Source of the DNA: Mesaphorura yosii
Taxonomy: Eukaryota; Arthropoda; Collembola; Poduromorpha; Tullbergiidae
DNA length: 64,000 nucleotides
Assembly (NCBI GenBank): GCA_009869945.1
Contig: WIXG01000032.1
Coordinates: 1 to 64,000, forward strand
Reading direction: 5' to 3'
Shown: positions 22,844-36,121 of the stretch, one piece after another
Layout of the letters: each line of letters opens with the position of its first letter
How positions within the stretch are numbered: position 1 is the stretch's first letter
The notes under the pieces: model-generated
What the model saw: only the letters and a program-made list of their open reading frames with translations
What the model was told of the DNA's origin: nothing
Database searches by the model: none
Made by a program: the position numbers and the translations under genes

Positions 22844-25800
22844 TTAAACCTTTTCAAAGGCTTTAGTAAGTAGATCAGTCAAATTAGTAATGATTGTGCG
22901 GGGATCTTCCTCCAAGCCAGCAGTGACCATCGCGTTGGCGAAGAGCTAAAACGATCCAAAATATATGTAATTTAGTTATATAATAAAATGACGCTAAACA
23001 ATTCAAATCTCTTACCTGATCAGCAAGCAATTGCGCCAGATCAGGATCCGAATCCTTCAATGCAGCCAGTTTCTTAATCAGTGGGTGTCTAATTGTAAAC
23101 ATTTTAATGATCTTGGCTGTAAAGCTGATGAACACGACAAATAAAATTGAAGCTGCTGCGTACTTACTTGACATTAATTTCCAGCCGTGGTTTCAAAATC
23201 ATGAAACGAGCTTCACGAGGAACCTGTGAAACTTGTGTGCGAACAAAATGTCTGGCAGCTGCCATTTCTTCAACAGTCACCACACAAGGATGCGTGTCCA
23301 GTTTGCTGGTGAGCTTAACAGAGTCAGCACGACCCTTCAGCGTTTGCTGGAGCCACAGAGTCAATGATTCAGCATCACTTTTAGACAAGCTACCCAGAGC
23401 TGCAATATCCACATGAAAATTATTTCTCACAAACCGAAGTTTGATTTTGAGAACTTACGCAAAGCTTCCATGTCCAAACTTTCTGGCAGTTGCCTCATTT
23501 CTTTCTCGACCGAGACCAGGCCCTTCATGTTAAACTGACGCAACTGAAGCAGGACCATTTCGTCATACGGCTCAAAACAAAAGAGGACTTCCACGTTCTT
23601 CTCACGAAGGGCCTCCAAGTACGGCGATCTTTCACCCAACTCGCGACTGCGCATAAAATTGTATCGTATTAGCTAATTTTTTCAAGATTCTGGAAGGCTA
23701 TAATTTATTTCTACCTTGGTGCAGCCAAATAAAATATATCCTTCTGAGCTGGCTGCATGCGGCTGCAGTATTCTGGCAAACTGACGATTTCTCCAGCCGG
23801 CTTGGAAGATGATTCAAATCGAAGCAGCTTGCCAATTTCTTCCTGCGGGACAAATTACACGATTAGATAAACACGTCTTAAACAGGGGCAGATTTCGCCT
23901 TCGGAATAATTTACCTTTTGAACCTGCTCAGCTTCTGAAATGATGCCTTCCTTCAGGAAAATGCCGTAGTCTCTGTAAAATGCGCGGAAGTCATCAGGTT
24001 TCTTTTGAGCACATTCCTGAAGGAAACGAAGCGCCCGATTGGTGACCATTGTTCTCAGTTTGCTGCAATTGCAAAGAACAAACGCTTCAATATACAAAAG
24101 ATCGCTAGAAAGTCCAGGACATTTCACGTGTGTCATAACTTACGTGATAAGAGCACCGTCCTGCAAGAGCTCTCGACTCAAGTTCAAAGGGATATCTTCG
24201 GAGTCCACAACACCTATGAACAGAAGCAGAAGCAGAAGATATCAATCAAAAGAAACCAATGAAGTCGAAATCACGAGTCCTGATAAAGTCCAGTCGCTTA
24301 CCCCTCAGAAACCGGAGCCACGGAGGAATTATGTTGTCCGCTTTGTTCTTGATCATCACCTTACGCGAGTAAAGGGCGACTCCAACTTGGGCCTCACGAC
24401 TCAGCTCAAACATTCCTGGAAATCATGAACAGATAAGCAAAATATCAGGCGTATAATCTTCGCTCTTGCAGCAATGCTTTTCCATAAGTAAATCATAAGT
24501 GTAATAATTTGAGTATATGCGACTAAATCCTGAAGCAAATGTGAGTATCAGGAAATGGGTCAGGGCACCCATTAACGGGCCAGCCAACATATAAAGTAAA
24601 GCTCGGAACCATCAAGAGCCAGTCAGCCAGTAAACATAATCAGGCACAAACTAAATATTAAGTGAACTACAAATAATTACTAATTACGAGGGAACAAATT
24701 CATGTTCCATGTGCAGATTAAAAATATAAAATATTCCAATTTAACTGGAATCGTAAAATACGAGCACTCTCAAGCGAATGCACAGAGGAGCAAGCGCGAA
24801 CGGGCGGCAAACAAAATCATCACACTCAGCATACACGAACTAGTTAAAAACGTAGTTTCCATTTCCAAGCACATTGCCACCGTATTGAGAATCGAGCACG
24901 GAATAAAATTCCGCGTACACTGCACGAGGAAATAAAAGTCGGTGATGATATTTCAAAAAGTATTAAGCACATTCATTCAAAGTCGTAAAACTGCATCACG
25001 ATAATGAATCCTCCCTTTCCTCAATTTGGAAATGGAAGTTCGACTGGGGTAAATTTTAGTTGATTAGAATGCACAAAACGCATACAAATTAGAAGCAAAT
25101 GTTGGCTCGCACAGGGCTTTTAGGAATTACCTGGCTTTCCTTCAGGAAAGTAAAGCAAACAACGAAGACTCAGCGGAACGTCCGTGCGAAAGTGGAGGGT
25201 GAAACGCGGTTTATCGTAGGCTCCAAGAAAACGGTAAAATTCATTGTGCAAATTTTCATCCACTTGCTTGGGGTCCTTCAGCCAAAGTGCCTGTTGCAAA
25301 TAAAAACACAAAGTAAACAGAGTAATTAAAGCTGGAGGAGTTCCTTGTAAGTATACGCATTCCAATTCGTACCTCCACGGTGTTTATCTGCTTTCCGTCG
25401 AGAAAGATCGGACTCCCAACAAAGTTGCTGTACTTCTTGATAATTTCTGAAATAAGTGTCAATTTACATTTGCATTATAAAAATAAGATGCTGTTTCGTA
25501 CGTAATTCGTAAGCATTCGTATTTACATGTTTACACAACCTTGACCACAAACAAACTGTAACCTGACCTGATGCTATTCAACGAGAGATCTTAATTTAGC
25601 AAACAAGACCTCCATTTCGCGTTATATATAAACCATTATTTGCCTGTTTGCGTTGTCCCCGAGCAAGGCGTAATCACAACGAGATTTGCTAACAAGTAAT
25701 CCGATACTGATGAATTTATTTATGTTAAATGAAAGTCGCCTAAAAATAGCAAACAGTAACAATGGACAGTGTAAATTAATGGCAAAGCGTAGCGTAGGCG

Positions 25801-28800
25801 TAGCAGGAGAGAGTGCAGGGATCTGCTGATTTGAACGTTAGTTGCAATTTACTGCAAGGTGTATGTTCGGAGCTCTGAGCTCTTGTCGGCCATAAAAATA
25901 GAAAACCCATAAAACCGAAACCGCGATCGGACGCCGGCCGTGCGTGGTTTAAGCGAGTGAAACCCTTTCCTTTTCAAGCGCGCAGCATGCGCTTTGGATT
26001 CACTGCGATCGCAGTGCCGAGCAACACAGAATGTTAATTTATGGCCCATCACTCACCCATGACTTGCGGCTCGTCACAGAATCTTCGGTACTCGCCCTTC
26101 AGATGAACAACGATCTTGGTGCCTTCTTGAACACCTTCGGCTTCTTGAATCTCGTACGTGCCACTTCTGTAAAAGGTATTTGGACATAAAATAAAGATAA
26201 AGATATGAGAAAACAGAAATTAGAGAACCGAGATTTTATGGCGCGGGAGATACTAAAATAAATTTTATGCACTGCATTTCTCCTGCGTGTAAATTATAAA
26301 TGTTGCTAGTACAAACATTCAAATAAATTTGTAAGAGGTCCGGTCGGAGAATTTAAAAAAGGAGTACGAAATTAAGCAATACTAAATCCAGGCGTTCATG
26401 ATCTTTGATTCTTTGTTTTCCGGTTTCTGAGCGGAGAAGCAATACGAGCTGTAATAAGAAACGATTTTATGTGTTCAATGATCCGGCATTGGAATTTTTG
26501 GCAAATGAGACAGCAGCGGAAGACTGACGCCTGCCTAGCACGCTATTGTTGGAGCTGGCACGGGCACAGGCGCGACGCACTTTGCCTCGACAATTAAACC
26601 ACTCCTAATTGTTTACACGAAAGAAGGCTAAGGCATGGCATTATGTGAACTGGACTGGACTTTTATCAGAAACCTGATCTCGCATTGGTTACTACTTGCA
26701 ATTGTAATTGTCAAATTCAAGGGAGGATAGCATCTGACGACTGGCATTGTGTCTTTGTGTGTCCTGCCCGTCCTGTCCAACTTCTTGTCGCCTCACGACA
26801 AGCAGACAGCAGACAGAAGACAAATGCGCTACTCAGAGCAAAGAAACTGGTTTCGGACTCGATACAATTAACAATGCATTCAAGTTTGCAAAATTTCACT
26901 GCCTTCAGTGTTGTGTGATGAGGAGCGTGATGTGTGATGCCTGAGCTTACCCGTCCGACGACCATTTGTACCCAACAGAATTGGGCTTGCTAGATTTTGA
27001 ATAGACATCCACACGGTTTGCGACCATGAAAACGGAATAAAATCCCACGCCAAACTGGCCGATGATGGCGCTTGGATCAGGAGCGCCCCCAGCACCGGCA
27101 GCGTTCTTGGCTTTGGTCAGTCCTTCTATGAAAGCCTGTAGAAAAAAGAAATGGAGCAGAGTTTAAGTTCTGGGCATCTTCCTTCGCTACTCGCTAGACT
27201 CGCTTGGAGAAGGAAAGAAGAAGTGCATCAGGTTTAATTAAATTGAGACATGAGAATAGATTGATTTAGTATCGGTATTATGGATGACGTTTGTATGTGA
27301 GAGCAGAGGGGAAACGGTGAGACAAGGCAGGCAAAGGAGCCGAGAAATAGAAGCTTGTCTGCGATATGCCATCAACCACAGATTCGGTCGGTCGGTGTGA
27401 GTCTCGTAGACTCGTAGCATCACTGCTGCAGAGAGCAGCGTGGGCATAAACGCGAAACGCGCAGAGTCCACCGCAAAAAGCAGCCTCTCGGTTACACGTG
27501 AAAGCCCCAACTTGACTTGTTATGCTCGCAATACTTGTAACTTGTAATTCGAGTAATGTATTGTCATGTGCAACGTGGAAATGGACTGCTGTTTTCACCA
27601 GCCAACAGACACGGCGTCGGCGTGCGCTGCACTGCACTGTGCTGACTGGTGGGTTCATGAGGTACGTACGCGGTGGTGGCGCACGAGACCAGGCTAGCCG
27701 CCTGGCCTGGCTTGGGCAAACCTTCATGCCTTGGGAAAGTAGTGGAACGGTGGACACTGATTAGTTGTGGAACATTAGTCTTTTTCATCCACTTTATGAA
27801 CAGAACAGAACACAATGACCGAACTGCGATGAGGTTTAGTCGTCTTTTCTTTGTTACACTCACGCTTCTCGCCTTTCTTCTCCCAATTGGAGACAACAAC
27901 ATAATGGAGTGCCTTGAATCAAGTCCAGTCAAACGACGAAGGCGATGTCCAACCGGCGGCTCAAATTACTCTCAGCATTTAGGCGGTCCCGGACACATTT
28001 GAACTAAATCTCTGTTGTTCAGTTCAAGTTTAATCAAACCGGAAATTTGTAGCCTGACGTCAGATTTTATCATTTTCCGGCTTCCGACGCATCTTCCCAC
28101 GAAAATAATTCACTTAGCCTCTCCAGGCGCTGCAGACACTTCATGCAAACGGCAGGCAGACGTGAGCATATGAACAGACTCTTTTGTAGTCAACTTTTGC
28201 ATCGCATCCGCGGGGTGATGGACTCGTCGACCCGGCTCATGTTTCTCGCTGCTACAGGAGGCATAATCCAAGTCAGTCTGAAGGTCGTAAGGCGCGCTAA
28301 TTGTGTCAGTTCAAACCCGATGAACCCGCTCATTGTTTGGCTGTCAGCGATTCGTGTAAATGGGTTAAGGGTGCTTTTACGGTGGTCTGGTGAAAGGGAA
28401 TTCAAGATGCTCCAGACAATGCGAGAGCGGCGTCAAGTGAAATCAAGAAACAAAAACAGAGGCCTACACGTGGGAGACACTTGAGCGCACGAGGAGCCAG
28501 TTGAGGAAGTGTTCACACTGTCAGTACAATATTAGCACCATGTTTTATGTGCCCAATACTCTCCTCGTCACTCCACCAGACCTTCCAATCCCGCTGTGCT
28601 TTTGCTCGCTTTTCTCTCCCGCGGTCGTGCTGCTCCTACTCGAAGTAATGCACACGATCGATCTCATCAAGCAGCGAAACTTTCTCCAGTAGTTGTCTCG
28701 TATTACAATGCATTTATCCTCACTGACTTACTCGAGCAGAACGTGCTTGTACACGCGTATCGAAAATGTGAATCTGTATTTTGAGATGCGAGTCAGCTTT

Positions 28801-31800
28801 GTAACTTAACTTTGTACGGGATCGACACTGGCTAATGTATTTATACTCTTCGGCGAAAGACGCTCAGATCCCCACACGAGCATTACGCCTGCATTCGATT
28901 CATTCCTGGAAATTATTTAAACAGAAGTTGCGTGGCTGGATCGCATGAGCTGCCCACACATTTCATACTCTCTCCACCTACAAAAACAAAGGCTTCTCAT
29001 CCATCAGCGCCGCGCCGCGCTCACTCACTCGTCATCCTACAAACAACTTCGACGTCAACGCATTGCCAAGAGCCAAGATGCATGCATCAGAAACCGCAAC
29101 ATTCGTCCGTGCAATCACACATTCGAAGTTTCTCACCTTTGAGCCTGATCTCGCGATTGTTCCAAGATTTTCAATCATTTCCTCTTTTGTCATTCCAATG
29201 CCAGTGTCCTGAATTGTCAGCAAACGCTCCGACTTGCTAGTTTTGAGATGTATTTCCTGGGCGCGTTCAGGACTTTCCAAAACCTCTCCAGCCAACTGGA
29301 GGTAGCGGAACTTCTCAAGAGCGTCACTCGCATTTGAAATTAATTCACGAACAAAAATCTGTAAGAACAAAGCATGCGCATGACTCGTGAGCGAAACAAA
29401 GGCGGATGAGTCATGCCAGTCGGTCACGGCCCAACTCTCTTGACTCTTACCTCAGACTCCGAATAAAGAGACTTGGCAACAATGTCAAGCAACATCTTCG
29501 TCTCAGCCTGAAATTCCCTCTTCTCAGGTTCACCTGAAATCACAATTAGGAAGCGTTAATTAGACGGTGACGGTGGGCTGGCAATGTAATCAATAGTCTA
29601 TTTATGTCACACGATCAAACGGGTTGCGCAAATTGAATCAAAGCACAAACATCAAGGTCGGCCTTTGAAGCCTGGAATGCGAAACCAAGGTTATCAAGCC
29701 TCTACGACTCGGAATCAAGCCAGCCAAGTAAGCCTCGGCGGTAACTTCGAAGACAGGCTGGGTCTTGCCATATTTTCTATCGCTCTTATCTTATCACACG
29801 CGTCACTCCATTTTAAAATCGGGTAGGCGAACATTGGCTCTTGACAATGTGAAGATCAAAAGTCAATTTCGGTGGCCTTTGTCCATTTTCCACCCAAGAA
29901 AATAATTCCCGCAAGTAGTTTGAATTTGATGGAAGGTTTTCTTTGTGCCGGTAGCCATGAGCACTTATCCCTTACCAGCTGTGGTGCCGTACCTTTTTTG
30001 TCACAGCCCATTAAATTACTTATGACTTATGGCATCTCAAAGCGACGGTTACAAAGAAATGAGGCAACAAGAGGACATTTTGAATAATTTCTAGGATTCA
30101 GATTCAGAAACCATGTCTCGGATTTCTCTCAGTGCAATAGACAGTGAAATATTAATAGTCTAAGCTGAAATAGTAGAAGAAATCCTACGAAATTATATAT
30201 GCAAAATATTATTCACGCCTCGCTTGTGCTTGCAAGATTCGTATTTCTAATTACAGAAAATCTGCAAATCCTAAATTGGAGTAGTGAGGAACTCGCATTT
30301 TACTCAAAACCGTCCGCATTCGGTCAGCCACCTTGCGTCATGCGGATATAATTCGGGTTTCGATTTTCGGAGTTGACAAATCTTCAAATCTTCTTCCTTG
30401 CGGCTGTGACGCTTCCTTCCCTGATACTATTCGCTATTCAGGTGAAGGGCCGATTCCATGCCCAGCACGCCAGCACACTGCATTATTGCGGCGAGCAATT
30501 CTCAAAAATTTGCTACTCTGAGCCGCTCAAAGCTTAAATGCTGAAAGCTGAAACCGAGTCGATGGGAAGAGAAAACTCCAAACTTTGCAAACAAAATTTA
30601 CAGTTTGTATTTTAACGCAAAAAAGTCAAGTTTGACAGAGAAAAAGAGACACGGAGCCAGAAAATGGAGAGTTTAACCTTCACGCATTACCAATACAATA
30701 TTATTACATTATTATTAGTAGGCTAGGCTGCTGTAGGTTGCAAGCAGTGCAACAGGAACGCCGACGCTGAAACTTTATTTCTTGGTCGCCATTTTTCCAC
30801 CAGCCATCAGAAGAAGAGCCCGTGGATCGGTCGTTCGCTGACGCCGCTTGGTTGCGTTGGCACCGGGGAGACCGTGCAACCCCAGAAAGTCTAAAGTAAA
30901 CGTAAACGAATGGCAGTGGCAATACGAATTGCATTGCATTTCTAAGTAGAAAGCAAAAAGTCGCAGAAAATGAGAAAGCCAAGACGAAGATCAAATAAGC
31001 CAAGTCATGACGACGGCCAGGCCACGGTGCACCGCGAAGAAGAGAGAAAGCGAAAAGTTTAAAGTTTACTCATTCTTTTCATGGACATGGAGAAAGCTCA
31101 TTTTTGAATTTACGCCATCAAAATTAACACGAGGCCCAAGAGAAACAAAAGCCATCAACAAACGATGTGATGGAGTCGGAATCGTCAGCGAAATGTAGAC
31201 GTCGATGTCAATTCTGACGCTCTACAAAACTTTCGCCGAGTGAACAAACACAGAATTGCATTGGTTTGAGGTAAACAAAATGTTGTTAACATACAAATGA
31301 ACAATCTGTGTCCAGCGAAACATGCTAATAGCTAATTGTGTTCAGTGGAAGGTGAAAATCTGGATCGGTAGAAATCTCAGTTTGGCGAAAGACGAAAGAG
31401 ATCTTGTGCTTTGTCTCGCCATGCTCACGAAGTTTCACGCGGGGTGATGTTTGATGCGAGCATTTCGCATTTCTGTTCCTCACGCAGTAGCGGTAGGTGA
31501 AAGAGGAAAAGTGACTTCCAGTAGATTAGAGATTCAGGGGCGCAAAAGGAGAGGAGATTTCCCCGCCCACAATCTCCAAAAATACTTTTGCATTCCCTGC
31601 GAATGCATTACACGGTGGCGGTGTCCTAAACTATTTCCGTACTTTCACTCTCCATTATACGCCTGCACATAAACACTGCTCACTGACTGCCGTTTGCAGT
31701 TTGCGTGCAGTCTGAGCCCACGAGCCAGCAGGGGCAAACAAACGCTGAATGCCGTGCCATGCCGGTTGTAATGCGCCTGAAAATGTAAGTGGGAAAATCG

Positions 31801-33590
31801 AGAATTTGTGTGCATGCAGTTCGGAGCAGAGCAGAGCGACGAAGGGAAAGTGTTCACTTTCACTCGAGCCAGGAGCGGACGGAGGAGAGGCGTGCAGGCA
31901 CAAAGTAGAGACATTGTACGCTGGAGTGGAGTAGTCGTCGGTCGGAAGGAAGAGAGAACAAATCGATCCACACACCCGGGTCGACGTCCAACAAACAACA
32001 TGATTTCACCCATGCTGATGATCATAATAATAATAATAAAGTAGAGTTAAAGTAGAAGCAAAAATACAGGAAGAAGTTGTGCTATTCTCAGTCAGACCAT
32101 GCCGCCACACTGCCAGAGATCTGACGCTCACAAATACGGGCGAAAGTCCCAAACTACCCAAACCAAAATGGTAAAGGATAAGCGGGAAAAGAAATGACGC
32201 TTCCAAAGAATGTGAGAACCCATTTATAAAGTTGGTGCTCCGAATCAGGCGGATGATGCCAATGCCAGCTACAAAGTCAGAGGACAGGGAGGCCGGAAGA
32301 TTCATGCTGATGCGCTGGACAAGATCGGGCGAGGCAGTGGGTCATCGTATCTCGGGTGCAAGCCCCACTTAATCATACCATGAATCCGATGACAGATGAT
32401 TGAACGAAGCTTGTTGCCTCAACGTACTCGTCCTTCGTCCATTCGCCGTTGTCGTGTTCTCATACTTCCGACATAAAATTACGCCATTGACGGTCTCAAT
32501 TTTAGTGCAATCTGTCTAGTTGCTGAAACAAAATCACTCCTATTACGCTTACGCTCGTGTACGTTTGTGCACAGCAGACGCAATGCTAAAACTTAAAAAT
32601 TAGACTTTAGTCTAAGAATACTAGAATAATGTAAAATCCAATACCCAAATTGACTATGGTCGTTTATGAAAGATGCTCTTCAAGCAATGATTCACATAGA
32701 TCATTTTCTTCATTGTTGTGATTCCATGATTGTGGTAGGTGTTCTTGAGACACATGGATCAGTTTGGAACAATGCCTGCAGTCTGCTGCTCTTATATTTG
32801 CCCGACTCACTTGGATTGCTATCAAAGTCAATTAGTCAATATTCCTAATTATCATGGCGAATGCGCCTAAGGCCACCAACCATCACTCAACACATGCAAG
32901 AAGGTTCTGCTGTGAGTAGTTTGATGACACAAATGAACACTCCGCATTGCATTTATGCGTGCGTTGATCTGATCTTGTAATGATGCAATTTTGGTAATGC
33001 TTAAATCATTTCGGAATGCCAACAAGAATGAGCCCCTTTCATTTGTTCGATCAACTGCGAATGGAGACTCGGAGTGCATGATAGAGGCAGCGAAGAGGCC
33101 TTATCGCCTTGAAAATGTGCTCATGTCAAGCCGTTTCAAAGAAGCAGTGCCAAACTAAGAAGCGGACATCTGCATATCGTCCCTTCAGGGCAACTTCCTA
33201 ATTAATTGCAAAACATACGTACCTGTGACCTTCTCAGCTTGTGCGGCGGTGCTGAACGACTTCCAATAAACTCGTCCAGTGACTGAGCCGACGATATAGT
33301 CAGCATGATTAGTTCCATTCCATGAGCGAGGCCGATACGTCGAAAAATTGCAGACGAGTGGGCTCATCGGCATACAGTTGCCCTTCAGTACTTTCGAACC
33401 TGTCAATCAGATAAGGGACATCAGTACTATCAACTGACTGAGTACGCAGCTGCTGCGATTGGACAAATTAAACAAATGACGTACCATTAACACAGTAAAT
33501 CCCAGGCCTTAATTGTTGGTTGGATGGAAGGAGCCGATGCCTTGAATATTTGTAATACTCTCTCAAGAAACTTAGCCTAGGCGCCGACAT
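22844..33590 (-). CDS. Trap1: TRAP1, mitochondrial Hsp90-family chaperone (heat shock protein 75)
   Basis: Sixteen exons join in frame to 723 aa: 33590-33485, 33399-33223, 29533-29451, 29358-29137, 27135-26951, 26166-26057, 25446-25373, 25290-25131, 24415-24302, 24213-24144, 24062-23915, 23842-23715, 23646-23459, 23399-23168, 23088-23016, 22945-22844. All introns are GT-AG; most are 59-92 nt, intron 2 is 3.7 kb and intron 4 2.0 kb. TRAP1 is the ATP-dependent Hsp90 dimer of the mitochondrial matrix. The first 80 or so residues are basic, with few acidic residues, as in a presequence. The GHKL ATPase domain shows E127 and N131 (RELISNASD), D173 (QDTGIGM), GTIARSGS and GQFGVGFYS (222-230). The middle domain has LNLSRELL with the catalytic-type arginine R424. 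The C-terminal domain ends [13 protein letters not shown]1-specific text ([20 protein letters not shown]) separates it from cytosolic Hsp90, and there is no MEEVD tail. An Ala/Gly/Pro-rich segment at about 207-219 is longer than in the human protein. The start ATG has A at -3. Confidence 0.97.
27136..29136 (-). other. TRAP1 intron 4 (2.0 kb)
   Basis: Between the exon ending GTIARSGSK and the exon beginning AFIEGL. No nested gene, repeat array or mobile-element motif was recognised on either strand. Confidence 0.7.
29534..33222 (-). other. TRAP1 intron 2 (3.7 kb)
   Basis: The longest TRAP1 intron, directly after the presequence-coding exons. It contains an AAT microsatellite at 32024-32039 but no nested gene that could be supported. 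Its size against 59-92 nt for most other introns of the gene suggests room for regulatory elements; that is inference only. Confidence 0.7.
32024..32039. repeat. (AAT)n microsatellite
   Basis: About five tandem AAT/ATA triplets inside TRAP1 intron 2. Confidence 0.85.
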
Positions 33591-34872
33591 GTTGTAAATT
33601 TTACTTGAAATAAGTCAGATGCCTGACTAACAAAGCAATTACAAAGAATCAAATAATTGGTGAACACTGATTAAAACTCGATTCAATTAAAAAGAGACAC
33701 ACAAATGTATGTCATAAACCGGGAGCGATTTCGGAGCTACGCTACGCAGAAGTCCAGCAACTTTTACTCTCACATGTGCAAGTACGAACACACAATTCAA
33801 CATGAATGCGTTCCCCGCTTCGAAAGAGAGGTGAAGAAGGCTTTGGAGACAGCTTCTTTCGATTCTCTTTGTTCACTTAGACGGACAATTTCAAAGACGG
33901 CTTGCTTGAACTTTATGACTTAAAATTGACTCCTGACTATGGTTAAGTGAATGGGGTTCTCGTATTTGATGGAGTAAATATCCGAATTAGAACCCACAAG
34001 AACAAAGTTCAGTTTATAAAGGTGTGGCTTGCGAATTAATTAATCAGTGTCTAGAAATTGAGGCAGGAATTTCTCTAAGCAGATGATACGCTACTTAAAC
34101 TCCTACGCATTTTGCGCATTCGATTGTTAGAAAAGTCAGTAAAATTTTAACAAGATGAACTTAAAATATGGGTAACTGAGGTCGTTAATGATTAAATGAA
34201 AATATTCGAGCATTCTTTAATATCTGAAATTGGAATTTCATATTTGAGAAAGAATACTTGAGGAAAATCGGTATTTTCCGAAAATCAAAAGCTGTTTTCA
34301 TTCATTCTTTCTAAGACCATTTTCCGATTTATTTTCGAGAATCGTAAGTCTTCGCCCGAGTTTTGAGGACGTTTGCGTAGGGGAACCTCACAACAGCGGC
34401 AAGCAAACCAAAGCAGGGAGTTTGTGCATTGTACAAAGTTTCCAGGAGGCTCCAACCTGGTGAACTCTTCGATTCCAGTTTCATTTCCACAACAGAGTGC
34501 AAGTCAACGCAACGTTAAATCGTTTGGAGTGTTGGTTCGCTTGCGTTGGGATTTGTTCCATGTTGTGTGTCTGGATTTTTTGCTGCTGTCTCTCCTCGTC
34601 CACGCTCCTCCATGCAGGCCTCACGACTCTCATCTGTGCTGACTTTACACAGCAGCACAGAAGGACTGCGGCAGAACTCAGGAGAAGCAGCAGGAATTTT
34701 CAGAGAGTGAGTGCACATGCAATGCAAGTCGCCAGTGTACTCAGTTCGAACGGCTCGACGCGAAATTCGCGTACAATGTATTCTCGCTAAATATCTCTTT
34801 AAAGCGTTCAGTCACGAGCGAGCCGTTATTTGTTCATCATCTCACGAAGGAGTCGAGTGCGAGTGAGTTTCT

Positions 34873-34889
34873 CCTGCCTGCCTGCCTGC
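34873..34889. repeat. (TGCC)n tetranucleotide repeat
   Basis: Four tandem CCTG/TGCC units. The same tetranucleotide, or its complement GGCA, recurs through the noncoding DNA of the window, most visibly at 62988-63002. Confidence 0.8.
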
Positions 34890-36108
34890 ATCACATTGCA
34901 CGCGTTTGGCGTTTGGCGTTGTGTCTTCGCTCTCGTGTGGCTCCACCACATCACATCGCCTTCTCGTCTCCTGTTGTGGTGGATCACGTCACGTCACTGA
35001 ACGGCGATTATCTTTGTTACTCAAAACTCATAAACCACAAATATGCATTTCGCCATGTATTTAACGCGTGTTTCAATTTCGCAAGCAGCAAGTCTTAAGA
35101 ACGGCCAGCATGGGGCAGAAAGTTCGACGCTGGCGTGACTTTTCACACCTTTCCTAATTGACAGATTCGCCTTCGTCCAGTTCTGAGCGGTGTCTCGTGC
35201 GTGCGGTGCGTGTCGACTGATGCTGGAATCAATTCCTGGAACATTTTTGCAGTTTTCTTACCGTCTAGACTTTGTGTCAGGATTTAACCTCAAGAATTAT
35301 CTCCCCGTGCATTTGAGCAACTGACTCTTGCCATTTGGCGCCTAGGACTCTCAAGCTCACGCCTGGAATTAGAAACTAGAAAGTGATTGCCACTGTGGCT
35401 GTTGCCATTTCCGAAAAGAAACTTCTCGGAGAGTGTCAATTAGAGCGCATCGGACTGTAGTAATTAATTACGAGGGACTGGACACACTTTGGAGGTGAGT
35501 AATTGATTGATTTTTTACTTTGAGAAATGCTGTCGCTTGGGGACTGCCCTTTCACACATGTCGCCTGAGAACTGCGAAGGTGAGACTGGAATCTTGCTTT
35601 TAATAGCCAGAGACTGAAAAATATCAGAAAGGCGAAACGCAGCATTGTATTTCATCTCATCAACGAACATCGCATCGCCTGCATTTAGCAAAATTGCTTG
35701 CAAAAATTGAGACACGGCACAGATTTGTAAGCTGAGAGCTTCAGTTTGAGCCGCATTTGAGCATCATCGAATCTGCAGACTTTAGCTTTCGACTTGGGAC
35801 ACTTTTTGCACTTGCTGTACGCAGTGTTTGGGACTCGACTCTTCTTTTCTCCGGGTGCTGCTGCTCTGCCGTTGCAGATAACATTCTGTGTTAAATTCTA
35901 ACTGCACCGCAGTCGCAGTCAACAGTAAACCAAATCGTCACGACGGTTAATTTCTGCTGCCGTCAGCCGGAGATAAGCAACCACCACAAACTCGCATTAC
36001 AGCAGTCGCAATGCGATGCCACCTGGCTTTGCTTGGCTGTTTACAATAGCAAAATAGCAGTCATTCAGCAGTGGTTAATGAGGGTCGGGTCTGATTCGCA
36101 CTCACACT

Positions 36109-36121
36109 CGTACGTACGTAC
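36109..36121. repeat. (ACGT)n run
   Basis: CGTACGTACGTAC, a self-complementary run of ACGT units. Similar runs are at 12595-12607 and 17202-17213. Confidence 0.8.

Noticed and set aside
32316-32390. tRNA-like stretch with a B-box-like GGGTGCAAGCC
   Set aside because: No matching A box, acceptor stem or cloverleaf could be folded around it.
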